From Vicinamibacterales bacterium (lineage in GTDB: Bacteria; Acidobacteriota; Vicinamibacteria; Vicinamibacterales; JAMQPK01), in assembly GCA_023717525.1 (NCBI GenBank), contig JAMQPK010000127.1, positions 1 through 52,987 on the forward strand: a DNA stretch of 52,987 nt. The letters are read 5' to 3'. The notes beneath the pieces are model-generated. The model saw nothing but the letters and a program-made list of their open reading frames with translations. It made no database searches and had not been told where the DNA came from. Positions 20,854 through 30,177 of this stretch are shown one piece after another. Made by a program: the position numbers and the translations under genes. Position 1 is the first letter of the stretch, and each line of letters starts with the position of its first letter.

Positions 20854-22122
20854 ATGACCCAACAGATGTGGGTAAAGCATTCGTCCAGGGCGCTCGCGGC
20901 GCTCGCGGTTGTCTTGATGGCTCCTCCCGGCAGCGCTCAGCAGCCACCTTCGGGCGGTCTCCCGACCCTGCTCGATAAACCGCAGGTTTTCAGGACAGCG
21001 GCCGCAGCCATCCGGGTGACTGGCGTCAAAGGGCTTGTCTATCCGTGGGCGCTCGCGTTTCTGCCGAACGGCGACATCCTCGTGACCGAGCAGAGCCGGA
21101 ACACGCTCCGGATCATTCGTCATGGCGTCCTCGACGCGGCGCCGATCACCGGCTTGCCGCTCGGCATCACCAGCGACCGTCGAGATACCGCGGGCGTGGA
21201 CATCGCGCTGCATCCGCGCTTTGCGGAGAATCGGCTGGTTTACGTCGCCTACTGGAAGCCGCAACCCGGCAGGCCAAACCTGAGAACAGCAGTTCTGGTG
21301 CGCGGCCGCTTCGACGGAGGATCTTCGCTCGTCGACGTCCGCGAGATTTTTGCGTCGAGCACATGGACAGATGGACCGAGCGCCGCGCGCATCGCGTTCG
21401 GCCGCGATGGCAAGATTTATATGACCATAGGGACGCCGCTTTCCTCGGGCACTGAACGGTACCCGTTCGTCAGCCTCGCGTCCTGGGCGCAGGACCCGGC
21501 CGAGCACGCCGGCAAGGTTCTCCGTTTGAATGAAGATGGGAGCACCCCAGAAGACAATCCATTCGTCGGCCGGCCCGGGTACAAGCCGGAAATTTACGCG
21601 CTTGGCATTCGGAACACTATCGGGCTGACCGTTCACCCCGAGACCGGCGAGCTGTGGCAGACCGATAACGGCCCGCAGGGCGGCGACGAGATCAACATCA
21701 TCAAGCGAGGCTTGAATTATGGCTGGCCGGTCGTCACCTACGGCCGCGCTTACACGACCGACCCGGACGGCATCAGATCCGGCCTTCCGCCGCCCAACGT
21801 CCAACCGCCCACATCGGCGCCAGGGATGGAAGAACCGGTCACGTTCTACAAGCCCTCGATTGCGATCTCGGGAATGGCCTTCTACACCGGCAACAAGTTT
21901 CCACAGTGGAAAGGGAACCTCTTGGTAGGCGGGCTCGCGGGAACGCAATTGTCACGGATCGTCTTCAACGAGCGGGGGCTGGAAAGCCGCCGTGAAACGC
22001 TGCTGCTCGAGCTGCGCCAGCGGATCCGCGATGTGAGACAGGGACCAGATGGATTGGTGTACCTGACGACCGACATGCGGGACGGGGCAATCTTGAAGCT
22101 CGAGCCGGTCGCGGATCCCTAA
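20854..22122 (+). CDS. PQQ-dependent sugar dehydrogenase (GSDH/YliI type)
   Basis: 422 residues with a signal peptide (cleavage near GSAQQ). The six-bladed soluble glucose dehydrogenase fold is marked by VYPWALAFLPNGDILVTEQ, GVDIALHPRF, NGPQGGDEINIIKRGLNYGWP and a final YLTTDMRDGAILKLEP strand. The family oxidises aldose sugars in the periplasm and passes electrons to a cytochrome or quinone. The cytochrome-c'-like lipoprotein is divergently encoded next door, but a functional link is only a guess. Substrate not readable. Confidence 0.88.
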   Translation: MTQQMWVKHSSRALAALAVVLMAPPGSAQQPPSGGLPTLLDKPQVFRTAAAAIRVTGVKGLVYPWALAFLPNGDILVTEQSRNTLRIIRHGVLDAAPITGLPLGITSDRRDTAGVDIALHPRFAENRLVYVAYWKPQPGRPNLRTAVLVRGRFDGGSSLVDVREIFASSTWTDGPSAARIAFGRDGKIYMTIGTPLSSGTERYPFVSLASWAQDPAEHAGKVLRLNEDGSTPEDNPFVGRPGYKPEIYALGIRNTIGLTVHPETGELWQTDNGPQGGDEINIIKRGLNYGWPVVTYGRAYTTDPDGIRSGLPPPNVQPPTSAPGMEEPVTFYKPSIAISGMAFYTGNKFPQWKGNLLVGGLAGTQLSRIVFNERGLESRRETLLLELRQRIRDVRQGPDGLVYLTTDMRDGAILKLEPVADP

Positions 22123-22193
22123 AATAAAGGGCAAGGCCGAAAACCAGGGCTACTACGTGTTTGCTCTACCGCGATAGAGTTGCCTCGACTGGA

Positions 22194-22754
22194 ATGTCTC
22201 TTCATAACTTCTGCGAATGGCTCGCGAACACTCCAGGGAGTATTGCACTCCACGAATCTCTCTGGGGGTATCCGATTGTCGAGTCGGCCCATGTTCTCAC
22301 CCTGTGCCTGTTTCTCGGAATGATCGTCATGCTGGACCTGCGTCTTCTCAGCTTGACGATGCGCACGGTGCCAGTTTCGCAAGTTGCGGGGCGGCTTCTG
22401 CCGTGGGCCAGAGCAGGCTTTGCGGTGATGGTGATCACCGGCCTTCTTCTGTTCTATGCGATTCCCGTGAGAGCCTTCCACAGTATTTTCTTTCGTATCA
22501 AGATCGTGATGCTGATCCTGGCGGGCGTGAATGTCTGGGTTTTTCACTCCGGGGTGTTTCGCCGCGTCGCTGAGTGGGATCTCAATCCTATCCTGCCGAA
22601 ACGGGCGAGGATGGCGGGCGCAGTGTCGCTGGTGCTCTGGGCCAGCATCGTCGTGGCGGGACGCATGATTGCGTACAACTGGTTCGATTGCGACAGGCCG
22701 CAACCTTCTATTGTGAACGTGCTAGCGGGTTGTGATCCGAGCGCTCCCGAATGA
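22194..22754 (+). CDS. DUF6644-like integral membrane protein, copy 1
   Basis: 186 residues with about four membrane spans. Opening HNFCEWLANTPGSIALHESLWGYPIVESAHVLTLCLFLGMIVMLDLRLL shows His residues on hydrophobic helices (SAH, HES), reminiscent of haem-ligating helices of b-type membrane proteins. The C-terminal tail has two Cys (DCDRP, GCDPS) after the last span. It is followed 8 bp later by a paralogue with the same pattern. Function unknown; an electron-transfer role is inferred. Confidence 0.75.
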   Translation: MSLHNFCEWLANTPGSIALHESLWGYPIVESAHVLTLCLFLGMIVMLDLRLLSLTMRTVPVSQVAGRLLPWARAGFAVMVITGLLLFYAIPVRAFHSIFFRIKIVMLILAGVNVWVFHSGVFRRVAEWDLNPILPKRARMAGAVSLVLWASIVVAGRMIAYNWFDCDRPQPSIVNVLAGCDPSAPE

Positions 22755-22762
22755 GCTTATAG

Positions 22763-23239
22763 ATGTCGCTACTACATTTTTTTACGTGGTGCGAAAAGAC
22801 CGCAATAGGGGAAGCGATACGCAACTCCCTATGGCTCTTTCCCGTCATCGAATCGGTCCATCTCCTCGCGCTGGTTTTGATCGCTGGAGCAGTCCTCGTC
22901 GTCGACATGCGTCTCTTTGGTCTTGGGTTGCGCCGGCAGCCTGTTGCACAACTTGCGCGCGATGCCCAGCCCTGGCTGATCGGTGGCCTGATGGTGATGG
23001 TCACGACGGGGATTCTTCTGTTCCTCTCGGAGGCGACAAAGTGCTACTACAGTTCGGCGTTCGCGGTGAAGATGACGTCCCTGCTTCTGGCGCTCATCTT
23101 TACGTTCACCGTGCGCCGAAAGGTCGCCCTGGCCGATGAGCGTCGCGTCGGACCACTCTGGAGCAGACTCGTGTCCGTCGTCTCGGTTGCGTTATGGTCT
23201 GGCGTCGGAATCGGAGGACGCTGGATCGGATTTTCCTGA
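22763..23239 (+). CDS. DUF6644-like integral membrane protein, copy 2
   Basis: 158 residues, clearly homologous to the preceding gene: LLHFFTWCEKTAIGEAIRNSLWLFPVIESVHLLALVLIAGAVLVVDMRLFGL aligns over its first half, with the same His in ESVHLL. About four spans; it lacks the Cys-containing tail. Its last 48 bp overlap the convergent RnfD-like gene. The two copies probably form a heteromeric complex or reflect a recent duplication; I infer no specific reaction. Confidence 0.75.
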   Translation: MSLLHFFTWCEKTAIGEAIRNSLWLFPVIESVHLLALVLIAGAVLVVDMRLFGLGLRRQPVAQLARDAQPWLIGGLMVMVTTGILLFLSEATKCYYSSAFAVKMTSLLLALIFTFTVRRKVALADERRVGPLWSRLVSVVSVALWSGVGIGGRWIGFS

Positions 23240-24580
23240 TCGACTGCAGCTCTCGGGCCAGCCCTGCTCACACGCCCGCCGGTACAACGATGCGGCACTC
23301 CGATCGGTGATCGGACCTTTGCTTCCGCGCAACAGAATCGGCAGCTCCTCGAGCGGCGGAAAGGTGGCCGGCGTCTGGTCCCTTGTTGGTGCGGCCTGCA
23401 GCCTGATCAACTCATTGCACGACCAGCCGGAGCCCGCACGGCAGTAATTCGTGTACAGCACGGCAAGATACCGGCACGCATCGTTGCGATCCTGTTCGCA
23501 GGCTCGTTGCCAGAATGGAATCCACTGGCCAGGATGACGATCTCCCACGCCCTGCGCGGCGGTCATGACTGCGAAGACAATCGCCCAGACAGAGATGTAC
23601 GCAAGGTTGCGGCCCCGCACCGAAAGCGAACGCCCAATCAGCGCCGGATCGAACCGCCGCAGCGGCTCCGATCGGGCCGCTCGGTCGATCGATTGAATCA
23701 ACAAGTTGAGCAGTGGCACTTGCAGGAGCTTGTCGTAGAAAGCGGGAAGACCAGCGACACGAAGCAGCGCATACAGCGTGATTGTGCTCAGCCCATACAG
23801 CACGCCAAACATCATGCGCCCGAGTTCGGTCCGTGGCGCGGTAGACGGATCGGTGAAGAGCAAATGCATTCCCAGGAAGACCGCAATTGGAATGTAGGAA
23901 TCGAAGAAATAATATGTGCCAGCGATGGCGTAATACATCAGACCGAAGAGATACGTCGTCAGCACCGCCGCCACCGTCATCGTGGTGACGCCAAACAGAA
24001 ATTGCCCTGGCAGCGCCACGAGAAAGAGGAACAGGTACATATGGGGCGGATAGAACTGCGTGATGGCAATGTCCTTGCCCCATGTGATATCGCTCGCGCC
24101 GCTCAGAATCAGAGCCAGAGAAAATACGGTGAGCGTGAACGAGGATGGATTGAAGATGTGTGTCTCACGCCCATCCTTGGTCCACCGGATGAATTCCTTC
24201 GCAGCGAACCCGAGCGCGATCATCAAGAATTGAAGGTAGAACCAGTCCTCCTTGAACCACAGAAACAGATTCGTGCTCAGGACGATGGGAAATGGTCCGA
24301 ACCCGAGCGTATAGGTGTCGCGGCGTGACCAGGTGAGCAACATGTCGAACGCATACGCGAAGAACAGCTGCGCGATGATCAGGTGAGCCGATTCGTACAC
24401 GGGCCGCCAGTACCAACCCCAATACAGGAAGATCGCCGTGTGGGCGCACGCCTGAACGTAGTGCTGTGGACGCAGCATGATGTCGAGGCGTAACACGCGG
24501 CGTTTGCGAAGGGCCGAAGCGAGCAGCACGCCGCTCCATGCGAGCAGGACGGCGCCTGTTGTGACAAACGACCAGAGCAA
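23192..24580 (-). CDS. RnfD/NqrB-like membrane protein with Cys-rich Sel1-like tail
   Basis: 462 residues. About nine hydrophobic segments cover 1-340 and include THIFNPSSFTL at 140-150, like the GHIFNPS region of RnfD/NqrB, where these proteins bind flavin and form part of ion-pumping redox complexes. Residues 355-450 are soluble and hold three C-x7-C pairs (361/369, 380/388, 437/445) in contexts such as FWQRACEQDRNDACRYLAVLY, the pattern of Hcp-like Sel1 repeats, which form disulfide-bonded helical hairpins. Translation appears to start at TTG, 6 bp after the DUF6152 stop codon. No other Rnf or Nqr subunits are present. Confidence 0.72.
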   Translation of the reverse strand: MLWSFVTTGAVLLAWSGVLLASALRKRRVLRLDIMLRPQHYVQACAHTAIFLYWGWYWRPVYESAHLIIAQLFFAYAFDMLLTWSRRDTYTLGFGPFPIVLSTNLFLWFKEDWFYLQFLMIALGFAAKEFIRWTKDGRETHIFNPSSFTLTVFSLALILSGASDITWGKDIAITQFYPPHMYLFLFLVALPGQFLFGVTTMTVAAVLTTYLFGLMYYAIAGTYYFFDSYIPIAVFLGMHLLFTDPSTAPRTELGRMMFGVLYGLSTITLYALLRVAGLPAFYDKLLQVPLLNLLIQSIDRAARSEPLRRFDPALIGRSLSVRGRNLAYISVWAIVFAVMTAAQGVGDRHPGQWIPFWQRACEQDRNDACRYLAVLYTNYCRAGSGWSCNELIRLQAAPTRDQTPATFPPLEELPILLRGSKGPITDRSAASLYRRACEQGWPESCSRSGKSDPASSDSDARP

Positions 24581-24588
24581 TGAAGAAA

Positions 24589-25035
24589 CTACTTGCGATC
24601 CTGCGTGTCGACACCGGGACGCGCCAGCTCATACGGAGCCCCTGTACCCGACGACCCCAGGAACAGCTTTCGGCCGTCGGCGAACGTCAGATCGCGGCCG
24701 TTCGCGCGTCGAGTACCGTCCTTCGCCTGGTAGCCATCGACCTTCACTTGCGTCCCAGGCATCAGTGACGCCTTCGTGAAGCCCCGGCGGAAGAGCACGT
24801 TAGGGGTTCCGGCCTCAAACTTCCACTGCTCGACGGTGCCATCGGGCTTCTTCACGTCGAGAGTAATCCAGACGTGCGGATTGACCCACTCCATCTTCGT
24901 GACCACGCCCGTGAACTCGACCGGCTTGTTCGCATCGAATTCAGCCGCGAATGCATGATGGGCAGCGAGCGGCTCAATAGCCCCTGCCAGGCACAAGCCG
25001 ATCCCGGCAATCGCGATGGCCAGTTTCACTGTCAT
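24589..25035 (-). CDS. DUF6152-family exported protein
   Basis: 148 residues from the ATG at 25035 (AGGAGG 9 bp upstream); the longer frame overlaps the upstream gene. The signal peptide ends EPLAAHHAF, so cleavage after the Ala pair would leave His-His at the mature N-terminus. Then follow EFTGVVTKMEWVNPHVWITLDV and EAGTPNVLFRRGF, an OB-fold-like pattern with a further conserved His in NPH. The family has no assigned function. It is adjacent to the RnfD-like gene and to two exported proteins on the same strand, so it is probably part of one operon. Confidence 0.82.
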   Translation of the reverse strand: MTVKLAIAIAGIGLCLAGAIEPLAAHHAFAAEFDANKPVEFTGVVTKMEWVNPHVWITLDVKKPDGTVEQWKFEAGTPNVLFRRGFTKASLMPGTQVKVDGYQAKDGTRRANGRDLTFADGRKLFLGSSGTGAPYELARPGVDTQDRK

Positions 25036-25048
25036 GGACTTCAACCTC

Positions 25049-26014
25049 CTACCTTCTGTACCAATCGTGCAGACGCTCGCCCGGTGGAATCTTACGGGTG
25101 ATGTCCACGATGATCGTCTCGCCTTCCCAACGCTTGACCAGTTGCTGCTTCCGAAGGTGTCCATACATGAACTCTTCCGAGAACTCCATGCACGGATAAT
25201 CGATGACCGTCGCATTCGGCTCCAGTCGGCGATAGAGGGGCATGGCGATCGTCCACGGACGCGTGAAGACCTTCGGATCGGTGATCGTCACTTCGTAACG
25301 GATGGCATCGGCGCTGATCGGCGAATACCGCTCCACAAGGTGCAACGCGTCGCTATGGAAGTTTCCTGCTCGATCGAACCAGTTTTTTCCGTTGAAGTTC
25401 GAGACTTCGACCACGAGCGTATTTTTTTCCCAATGGCCGACCGAGTGTCCCATATAGGTGTCGTCGGGTGGCCCCTCAACCTTACTCATATGGATCACGC
25501 GAGCCGCGTTTGAGAATGCGTACGTCATGTGGATCTTGTCGGTGCCTTGAACGATCGCGAACGGGTAAGGCATGTACATCGCGCGCGGCACGCCCGGCAG
25601 GTAGCATTTGAGCTCCGGGTCTCGATCAATCCAGTTCTCGCTGTTCTCCTTCTTGATGGCGACAGCTTCGGGCTTGTATGGAATCTGGCCGTCACCCTGG
25701 ACGACGCCGAGCGATCCGGGCACGCCCGCCGCGGCACCGAGCGCGACCACAGGTGCGGCCGGGACTCGCGCGTACTCGTAATCGTAAACGCCCTTCTGCG
25801 TCACCATTCCGGCGCGCGCCTCGTGCGCCTGTAAATCCCAATTGGCTTCGTTGAGCGCCTGCCACACCCCGTTGAAATTGGGCTGGCCGTTCGCGATGCG
25901 CGCCGGACGGACAGCCTGGCCCTGACTGCGCGTCACCGACAGCGAAATCACGGCGCTCACAGCGGCTGCCGCGAGTGCCGTCGCGACGATCGAACCGTTG
26001 AACCAGCTTCGCAT
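25049..26014 (-). CDS. Exported protein of an uncharacterised family (copy 1)
   Basis: 321 residues; signal peptide near the N-terminus; AGGAG upstream of the ATG. After an ANGQPNFNGVWQ opening the core shows GHSVGHWEKNTLVVEVSNF, then LHLVERYSPISADAIRYEVTITDP and FTRPWTI, a pattern shared with the next gene upstream. Such proteins are numerous in Acidobacteriota and usually annotated as hypothetical; the repeated beta-strand pattern suggests a lipocalin-like or beta-sandwich fold (inference). It lies 13 bp before the DUF6152 start. Confidence 0.72.
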   Translation of the reverse strand: MRSWFNGSIVATALAAAAVSAVISLSVTRSQGQAVRPARIANGQPNFNGVWQALNEANWDLQAHEARAGMVTQKGVYDYEYARVPAAPVVALGAAAGVPGSLGVVQGDGQIPYKPEAVAIKKENSENWIDRDPELKCYLPGVPRAMYMPYPFAIVQGTDKIHMTYAFSNAARVIHMSKVEGPPDDTYMGHSVGHWEKNTLVVEVSNFNGKNWFDRAGNFHSDALHLVERYSPISADAIRYEVTITDPKVFTRPWTIAMPLYRRLEPNATVIDYPCMEFSEEFMYGHLRKQQLVKRWEGETIIVDITRKIPPGERLHDWYRR

Positions 26015-26040
26015 TGATATCTCCTGTGCCGCAGACGTGC

Positions 26041-27237
26041 TTATTGCGGCTCGGGATTGAGGAGGCAGCTGGCGGTGTCCTGTGATGCCGGATCCGGCCC
26101 CTGTCCTTCCGCGAATTTTTTTTCATCCACGCGCGCGCCAATCAGCAGCGCCGGCAACCCATAGTTTCCTTCGTAGCACCGCGGCTCGTAGTAAATGCGG
26201 TTTTCGGTGTCCGGCTGCAACGTCAGCTCCTGCGTGACGGTCCACGGCGCCGTCCACATGGTCGGGTCCGTCAGCGTGACGGAGTATTCCAGCGTCTTCG
26301 CCGAGAGCCGCGTGAACCGCTCGACGAGCTTCAGGTTCTCGGCCGCGCCCCGGATGGGAAACTTCGGCGAATAATTCGTGGTTTCGATGACCAGCGAATT
26401 GCCCTCGAAGTGGCCGCGCGAGTCGCCATGGCGGAGGCGGATACCGTTCGGCGGATGATTCCCGCTCAAATAGACCACGCGCTGGAATCCCTGGCCCTGT
26501 CCGGTGTCGACGCCGATCGCAATCGAGTCTGGCCCCTGGACGATGCGGCGGAACCCAGTGAAGTCCGGTTCCGATCCGGACATGCAGCGATCGGCCATGC
26601 TCTGATCCTCGGGGCCGTTGTGGCGGTTCATCCGCTGCGTGTTGTACGACTGGGGCATTTCCAACAGGGCTAGAGATGGCGGCCCGTACTGCCAGCCGTT
26701 GCAGGCGGTCATTTTGTTTTTGCAGGTATCGGTGTTCTGAAGCAGCGCCAGGCGGAACTGACGGTCGCGTTGGTTCAGCTCTTGTGCGCGCGCCGTAAGA
26801 GCGGGAATTCGGCCGTTCGGCGGATCGACGACGAGCGACGTGCGACGGCCCGTCGGCTTTGCCGAGGTGAACACTGCGTTGTAGGCGCCGGCGACGTCCT
26901 GCCGGCTGCCGACTTCTGCCCGCTCGTTGCGGCCGGCGTTGCCCGAGCGCTCTGCATCCTGTGCGGCTCGCTCCTCGGCGGTGAAGAACTCTCGGGTGGC
27001 GTACTTTGCGGGCCTTTCGAGCGGAGTATCGAACTCGTCGAGCCAGATGCCTTCGAGGCTGGGGTGACCCCACGCTGTCTTTGGAACAGCGGCGGGTGGC
27101 GCAGGCGTCCTCGCCGGGGGCTGGGGCACGGGCGCTTGAGGCGCTTGAGTCTGACCTGCGACGGATAGTCGCAGAAACAGGACCAGGGCGACCATCACCG
27201 ACGCAATAGCCAGCGCCTCGAGAAGCCGTCGCCTCAT
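26041..27237 (-). CDS. Exported protein of the same uncharacterised family (copy 2)
   Basis: 398 residues from the ATG at 27237 (AGGAGG upstream). An N-terminal membrane or signal segment and a Pro/Ala-rich linker precede WGHPSLEGIWLDEFDTP. The core GDSRGHFEGNSLVIETTNY...LKLVERFTRLSAKTLEYSVTLTDP...APWTV parallels copy 1. It has extra Cys residues (TCKNKMTAC, a CYEGNYG segment, SCLLNPE). First gene of the probable operon running through copy 1 and DUF6152 to the RnfD-like protein. Function unknown. Confidence 0.72.
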   Translation of the reverse strand: MRRRLLEALAIASVMVALVLFLRLSVAGQTQAPQAPVPQPPARTPAPPAAVPKTAWGHPSLEGIWLDEFDTPLERPAKYATREFFTAEERAAQDAERSGNAGRNERAEVGSRQDVAGAYNAVFTSAKPTGRRTSLVVDPPNGRIPALTARAQELNQRDRQFRLALLQNTDTCKNKMTACNGWQYGPPSLALLEMPQSYNTQRMNRHNGPEDQSMADRCMSGSEPDFTGFRRIVQGPDSIAIGVDTGQGQGFQRVVYLSGNHPPNGIRLRHGDSRGHFEGNSLVIETTNYSPKFPIRGAAENLKLVERFTRLSAKTLEYSVTLTDPTMWTAPWTVTQELTLQPDTENRIYYEPRCYEGNYGLPALLIGARVDEKKFAEGQGPDPASQDTASCLLNPEPQ

Positions 27238-27306
27238 CTCACGCCTCCTGTGACCGGCAACCTGCGGGGACGCGCAAGTATACCGCAAGGATTCAAGGTG
27301 CCGGGG

Positions 27307-30165
27307 TCACGGCGCACCCGGGGTGCGAACCTCTGGGAGCAACGTCACTTCCACGTAGCGACGCACGTCCAAATATGTTCGTGCGGCGTCAAGAATCAGC
27401 GCAGGCGTCAACCGGTCGACTGTCGGCCGTATGTTGAAGACCTCATCGACGTCCTCACCGTATTCGTACTTGTACGCGAGACGGCCCAGCAGGTAGCCGT
27501 TCCGCTGGCTGTTGGTTTCGAAATCACGCATCAGCGCCTCGCGTCCGTCCGCCACCTGTCCTTCGCTCGGCCCAGAGCTCTTGAACTCGTCGATCAGCGC
27601 GAATGTCGTCTTGACGAGGCTCTCGGTTCGCGCAGGATCGCAGGCGAAGGAGATCGTCAGGCGGTACTCCTCGTTGGGGCGTTTGGTGAAGCGCGGCTCG
27701 ACGCTCACGCCGTAGGTTCCGCCCAGATCTTCCCTCAGTGTTCTCTGCAGGTTTCCGCTGAGCATCTCCCCCATCGCGCGCAGCGTCAGCCGATGCATCT
27801 CGTCGTTCTGAAACGGTCCGGTGAACACGATGCTCACCTGGCTCTTCGGCTCGATGCCTTTTCGCACCTGCCTTTCAACCACGCCCGCCGGCGGACGCAT
27901 GCCGACGTCCTTCGCGGATTCGTTGCGGTGAAGCGACGGAAGGCTGGCGAGATAACGCTCCACGAGCGGCCTCATGGTCGCAAGATCGAAGCTCCCGACA
28001 AAGACGAAGGTGAAGTCGCTCGCATCGCCAAAGCGGTCCTTGTAGAACGCGATCGAACGGTCGAGGTTCAGCTCATCGACGTTCGACGCCTTCAAGGGCC
28101 GCGCTCGGAGGTGATTCTGAGTAATCGCAGCGTTCAGCGCATCGTCAAAGGCCGTATCAGGCAGCGCATCCTGATTGGCGAGGGCGACCTTCAACTGTTC
28201 CTTGAATACTCCGAACGCCACGGGATCGGGACGCGGCGCCGTAAACGTCAGGTAAATCAGCTGAAACATCATCTCGAGGTCTTTTCGCGATGAGCCGCCG
28301 CTCAACCCTTCTTCTGTCTCGCCGATGTCTGCTCTCACCGCCACGTTACGGCCGGCCAGGACCTTGTTGAGATCGAGGCTGCGAAGCTTGCCGAGTCCGC
28401 CTTGCGCAACCACCTCGTCTGCCGTTTCCGCCGCGATGAAGTCGCTGTCGCTCGCCATCGACGTCCCGCCGGGACTGACGGCCCGAAACAGAATCTCATC
28501 CTCCTTGAACGTCGTCGGCTTCAGCACAACGCGAACGCCGTTGGACAACCGCCACTCTGTGATGCCGCGCGACTCGTTCGTGGAAGTCGTGGCGACGCGC
28601 CCGGGCGACGGGAGCGGTTCGAGCAACGGCTGTGTGCTGACGGTATCGACGTATGCGGTCAGCGGCGTACCGCTGGACGCCGCGATCACGGCTGCCATCT
28701 TCGCCGCGTCCGGCAAGGTAGCTTTGTCTTTTTCCGGCGCGCTGATCGCCACGACGCGGTTGCGGTCAGGCGCCCATTCCTTCGCCAGCGCGTTGAGCTC
28801 GGCAAGCGTGATCTCCGGCAGGAACCGCTGGTTCAAGGCGAACTCGTACACGATGCCGGGAATCGGCTCCCCCTGGAGAAAGTTTCTGATGAACTCGTCG
28901 GCCAGCGGTCCAGACGGGCTCTTGTCTTTCTCGACAGTGGCATTCTCGAGAAACTGCTTCAGAGTGCGTCCCTGGCGGTCGAGCTCCCCCGCGGTAAACC
29001 CGAAGCGGGCGACGCGATCGATTTCGGTGAAGAGCGCGGCGAGCCCGCGTTCGACCCCGCCTTGCGCAACGAGCGCGTCCAGAGTCGTCGCCTCCTCCGT
29101 GCGTACGAAAATGCCGCGCCCGGTCCGAGCCGCAAGAAATGGCGCGTTCGGCTGTTGGGTGATCTCATCGAGCCTGGCGGACAACATCCCGGCGAACAAC
29201 CGTTCAACCATCTGTTGACGGTACGCGCCAACCGTCGATTGATCGCGCCCGTGCATTTTGGCAAAGACACTGATGGTGGTTTGCGTGACTTCAGGGTCGG
29301 TGACCGCAGAATAGGTCGTACCGGGCTGTTCCGGCACCGCGTAGTCTGGTCGCGGCTTCCGGGACACCGCAGCAGGGATTGAAGCGAAGCGCGATCGTAT
29401 TTGCGCTTCGACAGCGGCCTTGTCGAAATCGCCGACCGCGATGACCGCCATCAGGTCCGGGCGATACCAATCCGCGTAGAACTGTTTCAGCCGATCGTGA
29501 TTCACGTTCCGGATAATGTCCGGCTTGCCGATGGGCAAGCGGTCGGCGTAGCGCGACCCTTTCAGCAATACCGGAAATTGCGCGTCCTGAATGCGTTCGC
29601 CCGCTCCGAGCCCAAGGCGCCACTCTTCGAGAATGACGCCCCGTTCCTTGTCGATCTCGACGGGATCGAACGAGACATTGTGCGCGAAATCTTCGAGGAT
29701 GGTGAGCGACCGATCGATCACCACGGGATTGCTAGTCGGAATCTGCAGTTCGTACACGGTTTCATCGAAGCTCGTGTGCGCGTTCACGTGTGCGCCGAAC
29801 CGCATGCCGAGGGACTGCATGAAGTTGGTGATCTCCTGCTTCGGAAAATGCAGCGTGCCGTTGAAGGCCACGTGCTCGACGAAGTGCGCGAGCCCGCGCT
29901 GGTCTTCGTCTTCGAGCACCGAACCCGCCTTCACGACGAGCCGCAGCTCGGCGCGCGCCTGCGGCAGCTTGTTCTGGCGCACGTAGTAGCGCAGGCCATT
30001 CGGAAGGTTGCCCACTGTAATGAGCGGATCGACCGGAATGGTCAGGCCAAGAGGTGCGTTTTTGAGGTCGATGGTGGCGGCCGGCTGCTGAGCCCCGATG
30101 AAGATGGGCCCCGCTGCCATCGCGAGGACGAGAAACAGCAGTCGCATGCGGGTGCGGAAAGTCAT
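27307..30165 (-). CDS. Exported M16-family zinc metallopeptidase (PqqL-like)
   Basis: 952 residues with a signal peptide ending near FIGAQQP. The inverted zinc motif HFVEH is at 94-98 and the distal Glu is expected in ERGVILEEW. Four M16 domains are present, the third and fourth lacking the zinc motif, as in full-length PqqL/pitrilysin-type proteins that close around oligopeptides. It should be periplasmic. ATG at 30147 is an alternative start; neither has a good ribosome binding site. No PQQ biosynthesis genes are nearby, so a role in cofactor making is not supported. Confidence 0.9.
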   Translation of the reverse strand: MTFRTRMRLLFLVLAMAAGPIFIGAQQPAATIDLKNAPLGLTIPVDPLITVGNLPNGLRYYVRQNKLPQARAELRLVVKAGSVLEDEDQRGLAHFVEHVAFNGTLHFPKQEITNFMQSLGMRFGAHVNAHTSFDETVYELQIPTSNPVVIDRSLTILEDFAHNVSFDPVEIDKERGVILEEWRLGLGAGERIQDAQFPVLLKGSRYADRLPIGKPDIIRNVNHDRLKQFYADWYRPDLMAVIAVGDFDKAAVEAQIRSRFASIPAAVSRKPRPDYAVPEQPGTTYSAVTDPEVTQTTISVFAKMHGRDQSTVGAYRQQMVERLFAGMLSARLDEITQQPNAPFLAARTGRGIFVRTEEATTLDALVAQGGVERGLAALFTEIDRVARFGFTAGELDRQGRTLKQFLENATVEKDKSPSGPLADEFIRNFLQGEPIPGIVYEFALNQRFLPEITLAELNALAKEWAPDRNRVVAISAPEKDKATLPDAAKMAAVIAASSGTPLTAYVDTVSTQPLLEPLPSPGRVATTSTNESRGITEWRLSNGVRVVLKPTTFKEDEILFRAVSPGGTSMASDSDFIAAETADEVVAQGGLGKLRSLDLNKVLAGRNVAVRADIGETEEGLSGGSSRKDLEMMFQLIYLTFTAPRPDPVAFGVFKEQLKVALANQDALPDTAFDDALNAAITQNHLRARPLKASNVDELNLDRSIAFYKDRFGDASDFTFVFVGSFDLATMRPLVERYLASLPSLHRNESAKDVGMRPPAGVVERQVRKGIEPKSQVSIVFTGPFQNDEMHRLTLRAMGEMLSGNLQRTLREDLGGTYGVSVEPRFTKRPNEEYRLTISFACDPARTESLVKTTFALIDEFKSSGPSEGQVADGREALMRDFETNSQRNGYLLGRLAYKYEYGEDVDEVFNIRPTVDRLTPALILDAARTYLDVRRYVEVTLLPEVRTPGAP

Positions 30166-30177
30166 ACAGGTATTCTG

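Noticed and set aside
22122..22193. Possible terminator after the PQQ sugar dehydrogenase
   Set aside because: No stable stem with a T-tract could be found; the AAAATAAAGGG stretch alone is not enough.
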